A stretch of DNA of 64,000 bases from Tepidimonas taiwanensis. Lineage in GTDB: Bacteria; Pseudomonadota; Gammaproteobacteria; Burkholderiales; Burkholderiaceae_C. The stretch spans positions 806,001 through 870,000 of the forward strand of contig NZ_CP083911.1 of the NCBI RefSeq assembly GCF_020162115.1. The letters are read 5' to 3'. Positions 36,821 to 45,488 of this stretch are shown piece by piece. The notes below the pieces were generated by a model. The model saw only the letters and a list, made by a program, of their open reading frames with translations, had not been told where the DNA came from and searched no databases. Both the position numbers and the translations under genes were made by a program. The number at the start of each line of letters is the position of its first letter. Positions within the stretch are counted from its first letter, which is position 1.

Positions 36821-37836
36821 GCGCCGCAGCGCCGCACGGGGCGAGGAGACGGGCGCGCTGGTGGCGGCCCGCGTTGGCGCTGGGCCTGCTCGCGGCCGTG
36901 CTGGTCTGGGTTGATCCCGGGCGGGTGGGCGCGGTGCTGGCCCGTCTCGACCCGTGGTGGTGGGGCGCCGGTCTGCTCAGCAGCACGGCGGCCAACGTGC
37001 TGTCGGCGTGGCGCTGGCGCGATGGCGCGGCGTGGTTGGGCTACAGCGTGCCGTGGCGGTGGGCGTTCGTCACATACTTTCGCGGCGTTGCGGCCAACGT
37101 GGTGATGCCGGGCGCTGTCGTCGGGGGTGACGTGTTGCGCGCGTGGGGCCTGCACCGGCGCGGCGTGCCGGTGCTGGAGGCCGGGGTCTCCGTCGTGCTC
37201 GACCGCCTCAGCGGCCTGTGGGGGTTGGTGATCCTGGGGGCGGTCGTCTGGGGGCTGGGCTGGATCGGCGGCGTTCCCCTGCCATGGGAGGGGGCGCTGG
37301 CGCGGTGGCTGGGCCTGTCGCCGGCGTGGCTGGGGGGCGCGGCTTGGTGCGCTGCTGTGTTGGCCGTTGCAGTGCCCGCCGCGGCACTGGCGATCACCCC
37401 GTGGCTCGCGGCGCGGCGGGCGGGGTGGGGGAGCTCGCCGTGGCGCTGGTGGCTGACGCTGGCGCAGCACGCGCCGTGGCGCCACGGCGCGCGGCAGTTG
37501 ATCGGGTCGCTGGCGGTGCAGGCGGCATCCGTGACGACGCTGTACTGCGCGGCTTACGCGGTGGGCGCGCCGTTGCCGTGGGCGACGCTCGCGATCGCGG
37601 CGGTGCCCGTGTTCGTCTTTGCGACGCTGCCGGTGGGCTTCGGCGGCTGGGGCACGCGCGAGGCCGCGGCGGTGCTCGTCCTCGCTCCGGCGGGGACGGA
37701 GGCGTCACACGCGGCGGCCATCGCGGTGCTGTACGGGCTATACCCGATCGCACAGTCGGCCCTGGCCCTGTGGCCTATGGGTTCGTCCGCAGCCGATCGC
37801 CCACCCGCACCGCCGACATCCGCGCCGCACCGCTGA
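36817..37836 (+). CDS. Flippase-like integral membrane protein (AglD/UPF0104 family)
   Basis: Membrane protein of 339 aa with about eight hydrophobic segments. It resembles the lysylphosphatidylglycerol-synthase transmembrane/UPF0104 family: the segment FRGVAANVVMPGAVVGGDVL followed by VSVVLDRLSGLWGL, and the end PVGFGGWGTREAAAVLVL, are typical. Such proteins often accompany GT2 enzymes and are suspected of moving or handling lipid-linked sugars. It is translationally coupled to the glycosyltransferase. Function is inferred from family and neighbour. Confidence 0.82.
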   Translation: MSAAAPHGARRRARWWRPALALGLLAAVLVWVDPGRVGAVLARLDPWWWGAGLLSSTAANVLSAWRWRDGAAWLGYSVPWRWAFVTYFRGVAANVVMPGAVVGGDVLRAWGLHRRGVPVLEAGVSVVLDRLSGLWGLVILGAVVWGLGWIGGVPLPWEGALARWLGLSPAWLGGAAWCAAVLAVAVPAAALAITPWLAARRAGWGSSPWRWWLTLAQHAPWRHGARQLIGSLAVQAASVTTLYCAAYAVGAPLPWATLAIAAVPVFVFATLPVGFGGWGTREAAAVLVLAPAGTEASHAAAIAVLYGLYPIAQSALALWPMGSSAADRPPAPPTSAPHR

Positions 37837-37873
37837 TCCACGGTGCGATGTCGGTGCGGCGCCGACGTCGGGT

Positions 37874-38656
37874 TTACTGCACCTTGGCCTTGGCGCGCAG
37901 CGCTTCCTGGAACTCCGCCAGGCGCTTTTGCTGCAGTTGCTGCTGCAGTTGGGGCTTGACGTCCTCGAAGGGCGGCAGTTGGGCCTTGCGGGTGTCGTCG
38001 AGGCGGATCACGTGCCAGCCGAAGGGCGACTTCACCGGGGTCGAGGTGACCTCGCCCTTGCCCAGTTTGACCATTGCCTCCGAGAACTCCGGTACGAACA
38101 TGTCCGGGGTCGCCCAGTCCAGATCGCCGCCGTTGGCGCCGGATCCGGGGTCCTTGGAGCGTTGCTTGGCCAGCTCTTCGAAGCGCGCGCCCTTGCCGAG
38201 CTCGGCAATGATCGCCTTGGCTTCGTCTTCCGAGCCGACGAGGATGTGGCGCGCGCGGTATTCCTGGCCCATCGACGCGGCGATGCGGTCGTATTCGGCC
38301 TTCAGGTCGGCGTCGGTCACGGGGTGGCGGCGCTGCTCGTCGGCAAAGAGCTCACGGATCAGCACCGTCTGCGTGGCGAGTTCCAGCTGCGCCTTGACCT
38401 CGGGCGAGGCGCGCAGCCCGCGCCGTTCGGCCTCCTGCATGAAGATCTCGCGCAGGATGGCCTCTTCGCGCAGCTGCTGGCGCACCGCGTCGTCCACGGG
38501 ACGGCCAGAACGCGCCACCTGCTGCTCCAGCGCCTTCAGGCGGGCGGTCGGGACGGGTTTGCCGTTGACGATGGCGATATTTTGGGCGAGTGCCGGGGCG
38601 GCGAGGCCGAGGGTCAGGCACGTGGCGGTGGCCACGCGCGTCAGAAAGCGGTTCAT
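37874..38656 (-). CDS. Periplasmic parvulin-type peptidyl-prolyl isomerase
   Basis: Folding helper for secreted and outer-membrane proteins, 260 aa. A signal peptide (MNRFLTRVATATCLTLGLA, cleavage after AQA-like LAQ) is followed by a SurA-like helical N-terminal domain with IAIVNGKPVPTARLKALEQQ. The parvulin domain covers about residues 125-225 (ARHILVGSEDEAKAIIAEL, GGDLDWATPDMFVPEFSEAM, PVKSPFGWHVIRLDD). A Gln-rich tail QLQQQLQQKRLAEFQEALR ends it. I chose the ATG at 38656, where the signal peptide begins, over 38698. It converges with the flippase-like gene; bolA lies upstream on the same strand. Confidence 0.92.
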   Translation of the reverse strand: MNRFLTRVATATCLTLGLAAPALAQNIAIVNGKPVPTARLKALEQQVARSGRPVDDAVRQQLREEAILREIFMQEAERRGLRASPEVKAQLELATQTVLIRELFADEQRRHPVTDADLKAEYDRIAASMGQEYRARHILVGSEDEAKAIIAELGKGARFEELAKQRSKDPGSGANGGDLDWATPDMFVPEFSEAMVKLGKGEVTSTPVKSPFGWHVIRLDDTRKAQLPPFEDVKPQLQQQLQQKRLAEFQEALRAKAKVQ

Positions 38657-38733
38657 GGGAAACAGGTACTCAACGAAACGGGAAAAGGGAAGGACCACGA
38701 CGGTTCGCCGTGGCGCACGGCGGCGGTGCGAAC

Positions 38734-39015
38734 TCAGGCAGGCAGCACCTCCAGCGCCAAGGCGTGCAGCCCGGCGGCGAACGCGGGGCGCAACGCATCA
38801 TACACAAGCCGGTGGGCGGCCACGCGGGGCAGGCCGGCGAGCGCGGGTGCCGCGATGCGCACGCGAAAGTGTGTGCCGTGCCCGAGCCCGTTGGCGCCGG
38901 CGTGGCCGGCATGCGCGGCGCTCTCGTCGATCACCTCCAGCCGGGTCGGCGCCAGCGCCTCGCGCAGCAGCTGCTCGATCCCCTCGGCGGTCGGCCAGCC
39001 GTGGTGGGCCATCAT
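38734..39015 (-). CDS. bolA: BolA-family protein
   Basis: Small BolA/YrbA-like protein of 93 aa, a glutaredoxin partner in iron-sulfur and redox homeostasis. The fold's core is seen in IEQLLREALAPTRLEVIDES, HFRVRIAAPALAGLPRVAAH and RLVYDALRPAFAAGLHALAL. The invariant His is in VAAHRLVYDAL. The start overlaps the yciB stop (ATGA); a second Met at codon 2 could also serve. Common Burkholderiales order is yciB-bolA-parvulin, as here. Confidence 0.92.
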   Translation of the reverse strand: MMAHHGWPTAEGIEQLLREALAPTRLEVIDESAAHAGHAGANGLGHGTHFRVRIAAPALAGLPRVAAHRLVYDALRPAFAAGLHALALEVLPA

Positions 39016-39545
39016 GGCGTGTCATCCTTCAAGTGGCGGGCGACGTAGACCCCCTGCCCGACGAGGAACAGCACTGGGAATACGTATCCCCAGAGCTTGA
39101 AGTCGACCCACGCGTCGGTGGAGAAATAGGCCGCGACGTAGCCGTTGAGCACGGCCATGAACAGGCAATACCCGATCCACGCCTGGGTGAGCCGTGCCCA
39201 CACCGGGGGCGGCAGCCGCAGCTGGCTGCCCAGCAGCAGCTGCAGCACGTTCTTTTTCCAGCCCCAGAGGGCGGCCGCCAGCGCCAGCGCCATCGCGCCG
39301 TAGAGCACCGTCGGCTTCCATTTGATGAAGCGTTCGTCCTGCAGCACGAGGGTCAGCGCGCCGAACACGAGCACGAGCGCAAGCGTCGCCTTCTGCACCG
39401 TCTGCAGCCGGCGGTCGATCGCGTAGATCAACCCCATCTGTAGGACGGTCGCGGCCATCAGCACCGCGGTGGCCGCGTAAATGCCGTGCCACTGGTACGC
39501 GACGAAGAAGAGGACGATCGGGAAAAAATCGATCAAAAGGCGCAT
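39012..39545 (-). CDS. yciB: Inner-membrane septation protein A (YciB)
   Basis: Polytopic protein of 177 aa with about five membrane helices that takes part in cell-envelope maintenance and septation. It begins MRLLIDFFPIVLFFVAY and contains QWHGIYAATAVLMAATV, KWKPTVLYGAMALAL and AWIGYCLFMAVLNGYVA, matching the family throughout. I chose the ATG at 39545; the open frame beyond it is the shadow of msrB. Coupled to bolA by a 4-bp overlap and 26 bp downstream of msrB on the same strand. Confidence 0.95.
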   Translation of the reverse strand: MRLLIDFFPIVLFFVAYQWHGIYAATAVLMAATVLQMGLIYAIDRRLQTVQKATLALVLVFGALTLVLQDERFIKWKPTVLYGAMALALAAALWGWKKNVLQLLLGSQLRLPPPVWARLTQAWIGYCLFMAVLNGYVAAYFSTDAWVDFKLWGYVFPVLFLVGQGVYVARHLKDDTP

Positions 39546-39571
39546 GCCGCGATTATCGGGGGAGCGCGGAT

Positions 39572-40000
39572 TCAGCGGGGCTGCCACTGCAGCGCGGCGG
39601 AGTTCATGCAGTAGCGCAGACCCGTCGGCGGTGGCCCGTCGTCGAAGACGTGGCCCAGGTGGGCGCCGCAGCCGGCGCACAGCGTTTCGGTGCGGATCAT
39701 GCCGTGGCTGCGGTCCACGCGTTCGACGATGGCGCCGGGGCGTGCGCGCCAGAAGCTCGGCCAGCCGCAACCCGCGTCGAATTTGGTGTCGCTGTCGAAC
39801 AGGTGGGCGCCGCAGGCGACGCAGTGGTAGCGGCCGGGCTGCCACCACGCCTCGTAGCGGCCGGTGAAGGGGTGCTCGGTTGCGGCGCGGCGCGTGACCT
39901 CGAAGGCCAGCGGCTCCGCTTCGCCGCGGGCGATCTTGTCCGCGAGCAGCGCCCGCCACTCGTGGTCGGTTTTCTGCACGGGAAAGTCGGTGTCGTTCAT
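39572..40000 (-). CDS. msrB: Peptide-methionine (R)-S-oxide reductase MsrB
   Basis: Repairs Met-R-sulfoxide in proteins; 142 aa. The structural zinc site is shown by CVACG and CAGCG. The catalytic Cys is in GLRYCMNSAALQW, and a second Cys lies in FDAGCGWPSFW. Other marks are EHPFTGRYEAWW and RTETLCAGCGAHLGHVFDDG. ATG at 40000 overlaps the selO stop (ATGA), so msrB is translated with SelO, another protein linked to redox stress. Confidence 0.97.
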   Translation of the reverse strand: MNDTDFPVQKTDHEWRALLADKIARGEAEPLAFEVTRRAATEHPFTGRYEAWWQPGRYHCVACGAHLFDSDTKFDAGCGWPSFWRARPGAIVERVDRSHGMIRTETLCAGCGAHLGHVFDDGPPPTGLRYCMNSAALQWQPR

Positions 40001-41565
40001 GAGGAGCAGCTCAGGTGCAGTTGGGCGGCCCAATCGGGCGGAAAGTCGGTGAGCGCGGGGTCGTCCGGTTCGTCGAACGGGTGCAGCACGGCGTGCAGCA
40101 GGTCCGCCACCCCACCCATGTCGAGCGCCTGTGCGCGCTGGATGGCGAGCTGCGCGAGGTGGTTGCGCAGCACGACCCGCGGGTTGGCGGCGCGCTGGCG
40201 CGCGATCACCGCGTCGGGGCCGTCGTCGCGGCGCGCGCGCTCGCGCCAGTCGCGCGCCCACGCATCGAACGCGTCGCGCTGCAGGAACAGGTCGCGCACC
40301 GGCCGCAGGGCCAGGGCCGCGACCTCGGGTTGTGCCGACAGCGCCCCAGCGGCCACGGCGTCGGTGAGCCGCCGCCAGAAGATCGGGTAGTCCACGCGAT
40401 CGGCGTCCATCAGGCGCAGCAGCGCCTCCTGCCGCTCGTCGTCGCCCGGTTCGGGGGTGCCGAGGCCGAGTTTGGCGTTCATGCGCCGGCGCAGCGCGCC
40501 AAGGAACGTGTCCCGGTACGGCCGCAGCGCCGCGTGTGCCTGTTCGGCGTCGTCGAGCAGCGGCAGCAGCGCCTGCGCCAGGCAGTGCAGGTTCCAGTAC
40601 GCGATCTGGGGTTGGCGCGCGTAAGCGTAGCGCCCGGTGTGATCGGAGTGGTTGCAGATGTGGCGCGCGTCGAACGCATCCAGGAACTGGTAGGGCCCGT
40701 AGTCGAGCGTGAGCCCGAGGATGCTCATGTTGTCCGTGTTCATCACGCCGTGGCAAAAACCGACGGCCTGCCACGCGGCCAGCAGCGTGGCGGTGCGCCG
40801 GGTCACGGCTTCCAGCAGGCGGGCGTAGGGGTTGGCGCAGCCGTCCGTGCCCCACGGTGGAGGCGGGCCGTCGAGTGCCTCGTCGTGCCATGGCGGGGTG
40901 TCGGCGGGGCCGTGCGCGTGCCGGCAGTCGGGGTAGAAATGGTCGATCACGAAGTCGGCCAGACCGCGCAGCGCATCCCACGCGCCAACGCTGGCGAAGT
41001 GCTCGAAATGCCCGAAGCGCACGAAGCTCGGCGCCAGCCGCGTCACCACGGCAGCGGTCTCCACCGTCTCCCGGTACACCGGCGCGGGCGAGCCGATGAC
41101 GCACAGCGCCCGCGTCGTCGGGATGCCCAGTGCGTGCATCGCCTCGCTGGCGAGGAATTCGCGGATCGAGCTGCGCAGCACGGCGCGCCCATCGCCCATA
41201 CGCGAGTAGGGCGTGCGGCCGCTGCCCTTGAGCTGCACCTCCCATATCTCCCCAGGGCCGGCGCGTTCACCCAGCAGCAGCGCGCGCCCGTCGCCGAGCT
41301 GCCCGGCCCAGACGCCGAACTGGTGCCCGCTGTACACGGTCGCGATCGGGGCGGCGCCCGGGAGGTCCGTGTTGCCGGTCAGCGCGTGCAGGTGGTGCGC
41401 GTCCGCCCACGCACCCTCCAGGCCCAGCGCCGCGGCCGCCGCGGGGCTGATGCCGACCCAATACGGCTCGGGCAGCGGCTGCGCGCGCACGCGGCGGTAA
41501 AACGCGTCGCCCAGCGCGGCGTAGCGCGCGGGCTGTAGCGTCAGTGCATCGGCGAGGGTGTCCAT
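39997..41565 (-). CDS. selO: Protein adenylyltransferase SelO
   Basis: Pseudokinase-fold enzyme that AMPylates proteins, linked to oxidative stress. The 522-aa protein has PIATVYSGHQFGVWAGQLGD, LKGSGRTPYSRMGDGRAVLR, REFLASEAMHALGIPTTRAL, the active-site GVMNTDNMSILGLTLDYGPY with metal-binding Asn and Asp, and FDARHICNHSD. The C-terminus is CSS, with the Cys where eukaryotic SelO has selenocysteine. It is somewhat longer than E. coli SelO (478). ATG 41565 chosen over an upstream Met at 41592. Coupled to msrB. Confidence 0.95.
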   Translation of the reverse strand: MDTLADALTLQPARYAALGDAFYRRVRAQPLPEPYWVGISPAAAAALGLEGAWADAHHLHALTGNTDLPGAAPIATVYSGHQFGVWAGQLGDGRALLLGERAGPGEIWEVQLKGSGRTPYSRMGDGRAVLRSSIREFLASEAMHALGIPTTRALCVIGSPAPVYRETVETAAVVTRLAPSFVRFGHFEHFASVGAWDALRGLADFVIDHFYPDCRHAHGPADTPPWHDEALDGPPPPWGTDGCANPYARLLEAVTRRTATLLAAWQAVGFCHGVMNTDNMSILGLTLDYGPYQFLDAFDARHICNHSDHTGRYAYARQPQIAYWNLHCLAQALLPLLDDAEQAHAALRPYRDTFLGALRRRMNAKLGLGTPEPGDDERQEALLRLMDADRVDYPIFWRRLTDAVAAGALSAQPEVAALALRPVRDLFLQRDAFDAWARDWRERARRDDGPDAVIARQRAANPRVVLRNHLAQLAIQRAQALDMGGVADLLHAVLHPFDEPDDPALTDFPPDWAAQLHLSCSS

Positions 41566-41611
41566 GCGCCGATTGTCCGGCGCACGAGGCAACCTTGCCG
41601 GGCGCGGGGAC

Positions 41612-42295
41612 TCAGGTGCGCGGGGCCAGCAGGGTGTCGAGCGCGTCGGGCTGCAGCACCTCGATGCGGCTGAAGTCGATGGCGATCCAGCCCTGGGCCT
41701 CGAACGCCTTGAGCACGCGGTTGGTGGTCTGCCGCGACAGCCCCGCCAGATGGCCCAGGTCCTCCTGCGACAGTGTGATTCTGCGCACGCCCGAGCGGCA
41801 GAACATCGACAGGTACTGCGCGACGCGTTCCTCCGGCGAGCGCAGGCGGCCCGCCTCGATGGCGGTCATCGCCTGACCGAGCCGCAGGTTGAGCCGTGCG
41901 ACCAGAAAGTGGTTGAACGGCAGGCTCGTGCGGTGCAGGTGCTGGAAATGCGCGAGCGGCATGCCCACCAGGGTCGTGTCGCGCACCGCCAGCACGTCAT
42001 AGCGCCACTGGCCACCGTTGAGGACGGACCCCTCGCCGAACCAGTCCCCCGCGGGCACGCTCAGGAAAGCCGAGATGCGGCCATCGGGCGCGGCGGTCTG
42101 CAGCTTGGCCATGCCGGCCAGCACGCCCCACCACGCATCGACCGGCGTGCCGCGCCGGATCAGCAACTCGCCGCGCGGGGCGCGGTGCAATAGCATCGAT
42201 TCCACCAAGGTTTGGCGATGCGGCGGTGCCAATTCGACAAACCAGGACTGTTGTGACAAAAAAACCCGAATAGGGTGGCGGCTATCGATGGTCAT
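41612..42295 (-). CDS. Crp/Fnr-family transcriptional regulator
   Basis: Cyclic-nucleotide-binding-fold regulator of about 227 aa. The N-terminal beta-barrel includes RGELLIRRGTPVDAWWGVLA and GDWFGEGSVLNGG. The C-terminal winged helix has ITLSQEDLGHLAGLSRQTTN and RVLKAFEAQGWIAID. There is no cysteine cluster as in oxygen-sensing FNR, so the ligand is unknown. Two starts are possible, ATG 42295 (MTIDSRHP) and ATG 42316 (MKSLSC), neither with a good Shine-Dalgarno. It is the last backbone gene before the AT-rich island. Confidence 0.9.
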   Translation of the reverse strand: MTIDSRHPIRVFLSQQSWFVELAPPHRQTLVESMLLHRAPRGELLIRRGTPVDAWWGVLAGMAKLQTAAPDGRISAFLSVPAGDWFGEGSVLNGGQWRYDVLAVRDTTLVGMPLAHFQHLHRTSLPFNHFLVARLNLRLGQAMTAIEAGRLRSPEERVAQYLSMFCRSGVRRITLSQEDLGHLAGLSRQTTNRVLKAFEAQGWIAIDFSRIEVLQPDALDTLLAPRT

Positions 42296-42339
42296 GATGC
42301 AAGAAAGACTTTTCATTCAGAGAGTGTTATCAGCTACAA

Positions 42340-42368
42340 GTGGTCAACCCGCGCAGTATGCTGACCAC
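42340..42368. repeat. Inverted repeat GTGGTCA-N15-TGACCAC upstream of the Crp/Fnr gene
   Basis: Seven-base arms at 42340-42346 and 42362-42368 lie 25-75 bp upstream of the two candidate start codons. The position suits an operator, perhaps for autoregulation; the spacing is wider than classic Crp/Fnr sites. Confidence 0.35.
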
Positions 42369-42531
42369 GGAAAGTTAAACTCGACTCAGCAAATCGTTAC
42401 TCTCGCTTTAGGTCTTTGTTAGATTGAATTAGGGTTTTGTTTGTATTGATTTGATAGCGCAGTGTGGTGCATGCATAAAATCAGAATGCCCTGCATTATA
42501 CCCGAATTCGTTTATGGGTAGGCAATAGCGC

Positions 42532-42558
42532 CTATGGTATTTGAGACCATAGTAATGC
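42532..42558 (-). pseudogene. Detached original 3' end of the PucR regulator gene
   Basis: Joining the minus strand here to the PucR gene across the first IS copy (counting the TAATGC duplication once) restores a frame ending ALHALLWSQIP and a TAG at 42532-42534. These nine codons are the true end of the regulator, cut off by the insertion. Confidence 0.85.
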
Positions 42559-44190
42559 GTCGTCCCTGAAAAATTCATTTTCACGCCGCCCTTAGCCGCA
42601 GCTGGGCAGGGTTGGCGCCACTGGACTCGGTTGGCCGCCGCTGGGCGAGCCACCGGCCGATGAGGCGCACGGCCGCAATGAGGCGCAAAAAAGCTCGCCT
42701 CAAGAAGGGCACGCCCTTCTTCGTGATCATGCGCAGCAGCCAGCGGATGTTGTAGCCCGCCGCGCACAGCACCGCGTGCAGCCGGTCACCCTGCTCGCCC
42801 TTGAGGTGGCACCTGTCCATGCGGTGATCCTGCTTCAAGTGCCCGATGACCGGCTCGATGGCCTGGCGGCGCTTGAGCAGCTTGCGCTCCTGCTGCGTGA
42901 GGCGCTTGATCTTGCCGCGGTGCACCAGGCGCACATCCGCAATGTCGGCTTCCACCCCGCGGTAGCCCAGATCGGCAAACGCTGTGCTGGGCTTGATGCC
43001 AGTGTCCTGCATCAGGATCGTGGCCTGCTCCAGCTGCGCTTGCAGCGTGTGCCCGTCGTAGGGGTTGCCATGGAAGGCCCGGGCTGCGACGATGAGGCTG
43101 TGCTTCAGGGTGCTGGCAATGCCGACCTTGACGCCGAACTCGTAAGGGCAGCGGGCCTTGCCCTTGTTGATGCACTCCACCTCCGGCGCGTGCCAGGCGT
43201 AGAGCTTTCGAGTCCCGTCGGCGGTCTTTCGGTTGGCAGTCTGCGCCACCAGACGCGCCGCCTTGTTGAGGGTGTGGCCAAGAGCACTCTGGATGGCCTG
43301 CCCCAGGCGGCTGGCCTTGCGCTCGATCTCGCGCTGCAGCCTGGCCACGATCGTGCGCTGGCGCTTGATGACCCGGCGCATGCGCGCAAACTGCCGCGCG
43401 TGCGCATAGCGTCCTGCCTTGCGGGCCAGCTCCTTGCCTTCCTTGGCAAAGGTCTGCTTCAAGGCGATGCCGGCGGCCTTGGCCGCCTCCACCAGCTTGG
43501 TGCGTGCCGTCTCCAGCAGCCGGCTGTCGGTGGGGTGCGCCACCGCCTTGGGTTGTACGGTGGTGTCCACCACCACGCGCTTGAGTTCCTGCGGCTTGAT
43601 GAGTCCGGTTTCCACCGCCACGTTGATGGTCTGCGCCAAGAGTTCTTCCACGCCTTCTTCGCCCAGCAGCCGGCGAAACTTCACCAGCGTCGTGGCGTCG
43701 CACGGCCGGCGATGTTCAAAGTACGCCCGCCCCGAGAAGAACTGCCATGTGGGGGTTTCGCCCCAGCGCTCGACCACCCCTTCGTCCGACTCGTTGAAGG
43801 CGTGCTTCAGATACAGCAGCGCGATCATCACGCGCAGCGGCACGCGGGGTCGGCCTGCGTTGGACGCCCGAGCTGCGCGCACCGGAGATTCGCCAAAGAG
43901 GTCCAGATCGGGCATCGCGACACCTGCGCGCGCTTTGCGCATGAACAGGTGCGACAGCCTTGCTTCCAACTCCTGCCACGGCATGCGTGAGGACAACACC
44001 GCCAGCGGATGGCGCAGGTCGATCATCTGATCGAGCCGGGCGCGGAAGAAGTCCTCGGTGGCGGGGCAGGCAAACATCGCAAAACTCCCAGAAAACGGCG
44101 CATCAGACCATCAAATCTGGGGGAAATTGTACTCGCAAACAGACAATAACACAAGAAAAATCATGCTGTTATGAATATTTCAGGGGCGAC
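42559..44190 (-). mobile_element. IS5-type element, 1,632 bp, copy 1 (in the PucR gene)
   Basis: The ends are near-perfect inverted repeats, GTCGTCCCTGAAAAATTCAT on the left and GTCGCCCCTGAAATATTCAT on the right (minus strand), 18 of 20 identical. The element is flanked by 6-bp duplications TAATGC at 42553-42558 and 44191-44196. It carries one transposase gene and inserted near the 3' end of the PucR gene, in the same orientation as that gene. The family name IS5 is my best match from the transposase; a 6-bp duplication is less usual for that family. Confidence 0.93.
42581..44077 (-). CDS. IS5-type DDE transposase (copy 1)
   Basis: Transposase of 498 aa. An N-terminal DUF772-like domain (about 45-160) contains GRPRVPLRVMIALLYLKHAF and CDATTLVKFRRLLGEEGVEE. 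The DDE catalytic domain has Asp near residue 171 (VVVDTTVQPKAV), Asp near 369 (FADLGYRGVEAD) and Glu near 408 (RRQAIEPVIGHLKQD). A Lys/Arg-rich helical insert (about 195-270) lies between the first two. Translation starts at an ATG preceded by GGGAG, which lies in the 3' arm of a leader hairpin. The proteins of the four copies in this window are identical. All parts look intact, so the element is probably active. Confidence 0.93.
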   Translation of the reverse strand: MFACPATEDFFRARLDQMIDLRHPLAVLSSRMPWQELEARLSHLFMRKARAGVAMPDLDLFGESPVRAARASNAGRPRVPLRVMIALLYLKHAFNESDEGVVERWGETPTWQFFSGRAYFEHRRPCDATTLVKFRRLLGEEGVEELLAQTINVAVETGLIKPQELKRVVVDTTVQPKAVAHPTDSRLLETARTKLVEAAKAAGIALKQTFAKEGKELARKAGRYAHARQFARMRRVIKRQRTIVARLQREIERKASRLGQAIQSALGHTLNKAARLVAQTANRKTADGTRKLYAWHAPEVECINKGKARCPYEFGVKVGIASTLKHSLIVAARAFHGNPYDGHTLQAQLEQATILMQDTGIKPSTAFADLGYRGVEADIADVRLVHRGKIKRLTQQERKLLKRRQAIEPVIGHLKQDHRMDRCHLKGEQGDRLHAVLCAAGYNIRWLLRMITKKGVPFLRRAFLRLIAAVRLIGRWLAQRRPTESSGANPAQLRLRAA

Positions 44191-45396
44191 TAATGCGTGT
44201 AGGGCGACAGAAATTTGTATGCGGTGCTCATTTAAATCTGTTGGTAATAATGACGTTGCCCTGTCTATTCTTGTGAGCAGGGTATTTCGGTGAATGCCTA
44301 GTATTGATGCTGATTTTGTCAGATTGCAGCCCTCTCTTAGAAAAATGTACAAGGACTTCTGTAGCTCTGGTGGTGCCGCTAACAGCTTGCCGAGCGTTGT
44401 GTTGATAAACTCTTTGGTAAAATCCATATTGTGAGCAAATGCTTCGATTAGTTGGGTGTCATAATATGTGGCGAACTTTGTCTTCGCGTTGAATTGCGTT
44501 AGTATGCGTTGAGTGGTCAGAGCGTCTTGATAAGATCGACGAAATCCATCTGGCCCTTGTCCTAAGGGGCCCAGGACCAGCCTTGCGGGGTAATGATGGG
44601 GCACCTTGCTTAACTGCTGAGCGGTGATCGGGTTTTTTAAGTTTAGCCAGAATACAATAGTGTCGTGCTCCATGGGGATAAAAATACTCTGGGCCGTAGA
44701 GATCTTGGTAATTATTTTTATTGTCATCTTCTCGAGTTCAGTTAATTGAACTTTGTCTTTGGGGGCCCATGCAATGCCGCACTGATGTGTTGAATTGATG
44801 TTGTAATTTAACTCTCTTGATGCAATATTTGCGTCGACAAAGCGATTGTCCAAAAGGTTTTTGATTAAATTATATTTGGCATCTTTCTTTGAGTGAGTTG
44901 CGCTCAATTTTTCTTTGTGGATAATATTTGTTAATTTATTTACAGAATTATCGAAGTAATAATTAATTGATTTTAGTAAAAATGTAATTGCCTCATTCGC
45001 AATTTCTTGACTGCATTTTTCTTGAAAGATTGTATTTATACAGAGTTTTATTGCTGTGTTTTGGTGTAGTCGACTGATTTCTATGAAAATTTCAGGTATA
45101 TTTAAACTTGTGACCTCTTTTGCTATCTCTTCTGCGTCAGCTGTGATGAGTGGTTCGGGGAATTTGGTGGGATTCTTTATTGTTTGATGAGCCCAGTGCA
45201 TTAGTTCTAGGCGAACACTTCTTTTTGTGGCCTCAATTATCGATGCATTTAGCGTTTTGCTGTAATGAGTTGCTAAGAAAAGGATGGAGTTGTCGAACTC
45301 TTTTAGCCACTCTGCTGGTAAGGATTGTGCAATTATTGCGGTGCGGCGTACAAGTTCTGTAGCAGGCTCGGATATTTGGTAGCGAGAGTTATCCAT
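44161..45396 (-). CDS. PucR-family transcriptional regulator with an IS-altered C-terminus
   Basis: Regulator of 411 aa as now encoded. The C-terminal PucR/CdaR helix-turn-helix is clear: FLREGCNLTKSASILGIHRN then TLLTRIDRATSLL. The region before it (about 225-330) is the central CdaR-like domain; the N-terminal part is helical. Copy 1 of the 1,632-bp IS replaced the last residues LWSQIP with VAPEIFITA, and the stop is now inside the IS, so the DNA-binding domain remains whole. Such regulators often control nearby oxidative catabolic genes; here the monooxygenase cluster is the candidate. Start ATG 45396 is uncertain, since the frame stays open to 45492 and overlaps the IS3-type gene. The gene is AT-rich compared with the backbone. 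Confidence 0.82.
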   Translation of the reverse strand: MDNSRYQISEPATELVRRTAIIAQSLPAEWLKEFDNSILFLATHYSKTLNASIIEATKRSVRLELMHWAHQTIKNPTKFPEPLITADAEEIAKEVTSLNIPEIFIEISRLHQNTAIKLCINTIFQEKCSQEIANEAITFLLKSINYYFDNSVNKLTNIIHKEKLSATHSKKDAKYNLIKNLLDNRFVDANIASRELNYNINSTHQCGIAWAPKDKVQLTELEKMTIKIITKISTAQSIFIPMEHDTIVFWLNLKNPITAQQLSKVPHHYPARLVLGPLGQGPDGFRRSYQDALTTQRILTQFNAKTKFATYYDTQLIEAFAHNMDFTKEFINTTLGKLLAAPPELQKSLYIFLREGCNLTKSASILGIHRNTLLTRIDRATSLLPTDLNEHRIQISVALHALVAPEIFITA

Positions 45397-45488
45397 GACG
45401 TCGTGCTGGGGTCTATTAGTTGGGGTAAGAAATCGCTGGTGGGCTATTGCTAACCCTCCGGAGCAAGCCAAGATAGTTGTCGCCTGAA

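Noticed and set aside
42776..43990. 404-codon antisense ORF within each 1,632-bp IS copy
   Set aside because: It mirrors the transposase codons and shows no motif; a similar but different antisense frame in the related IS is also explained by GC-rich codon bias.
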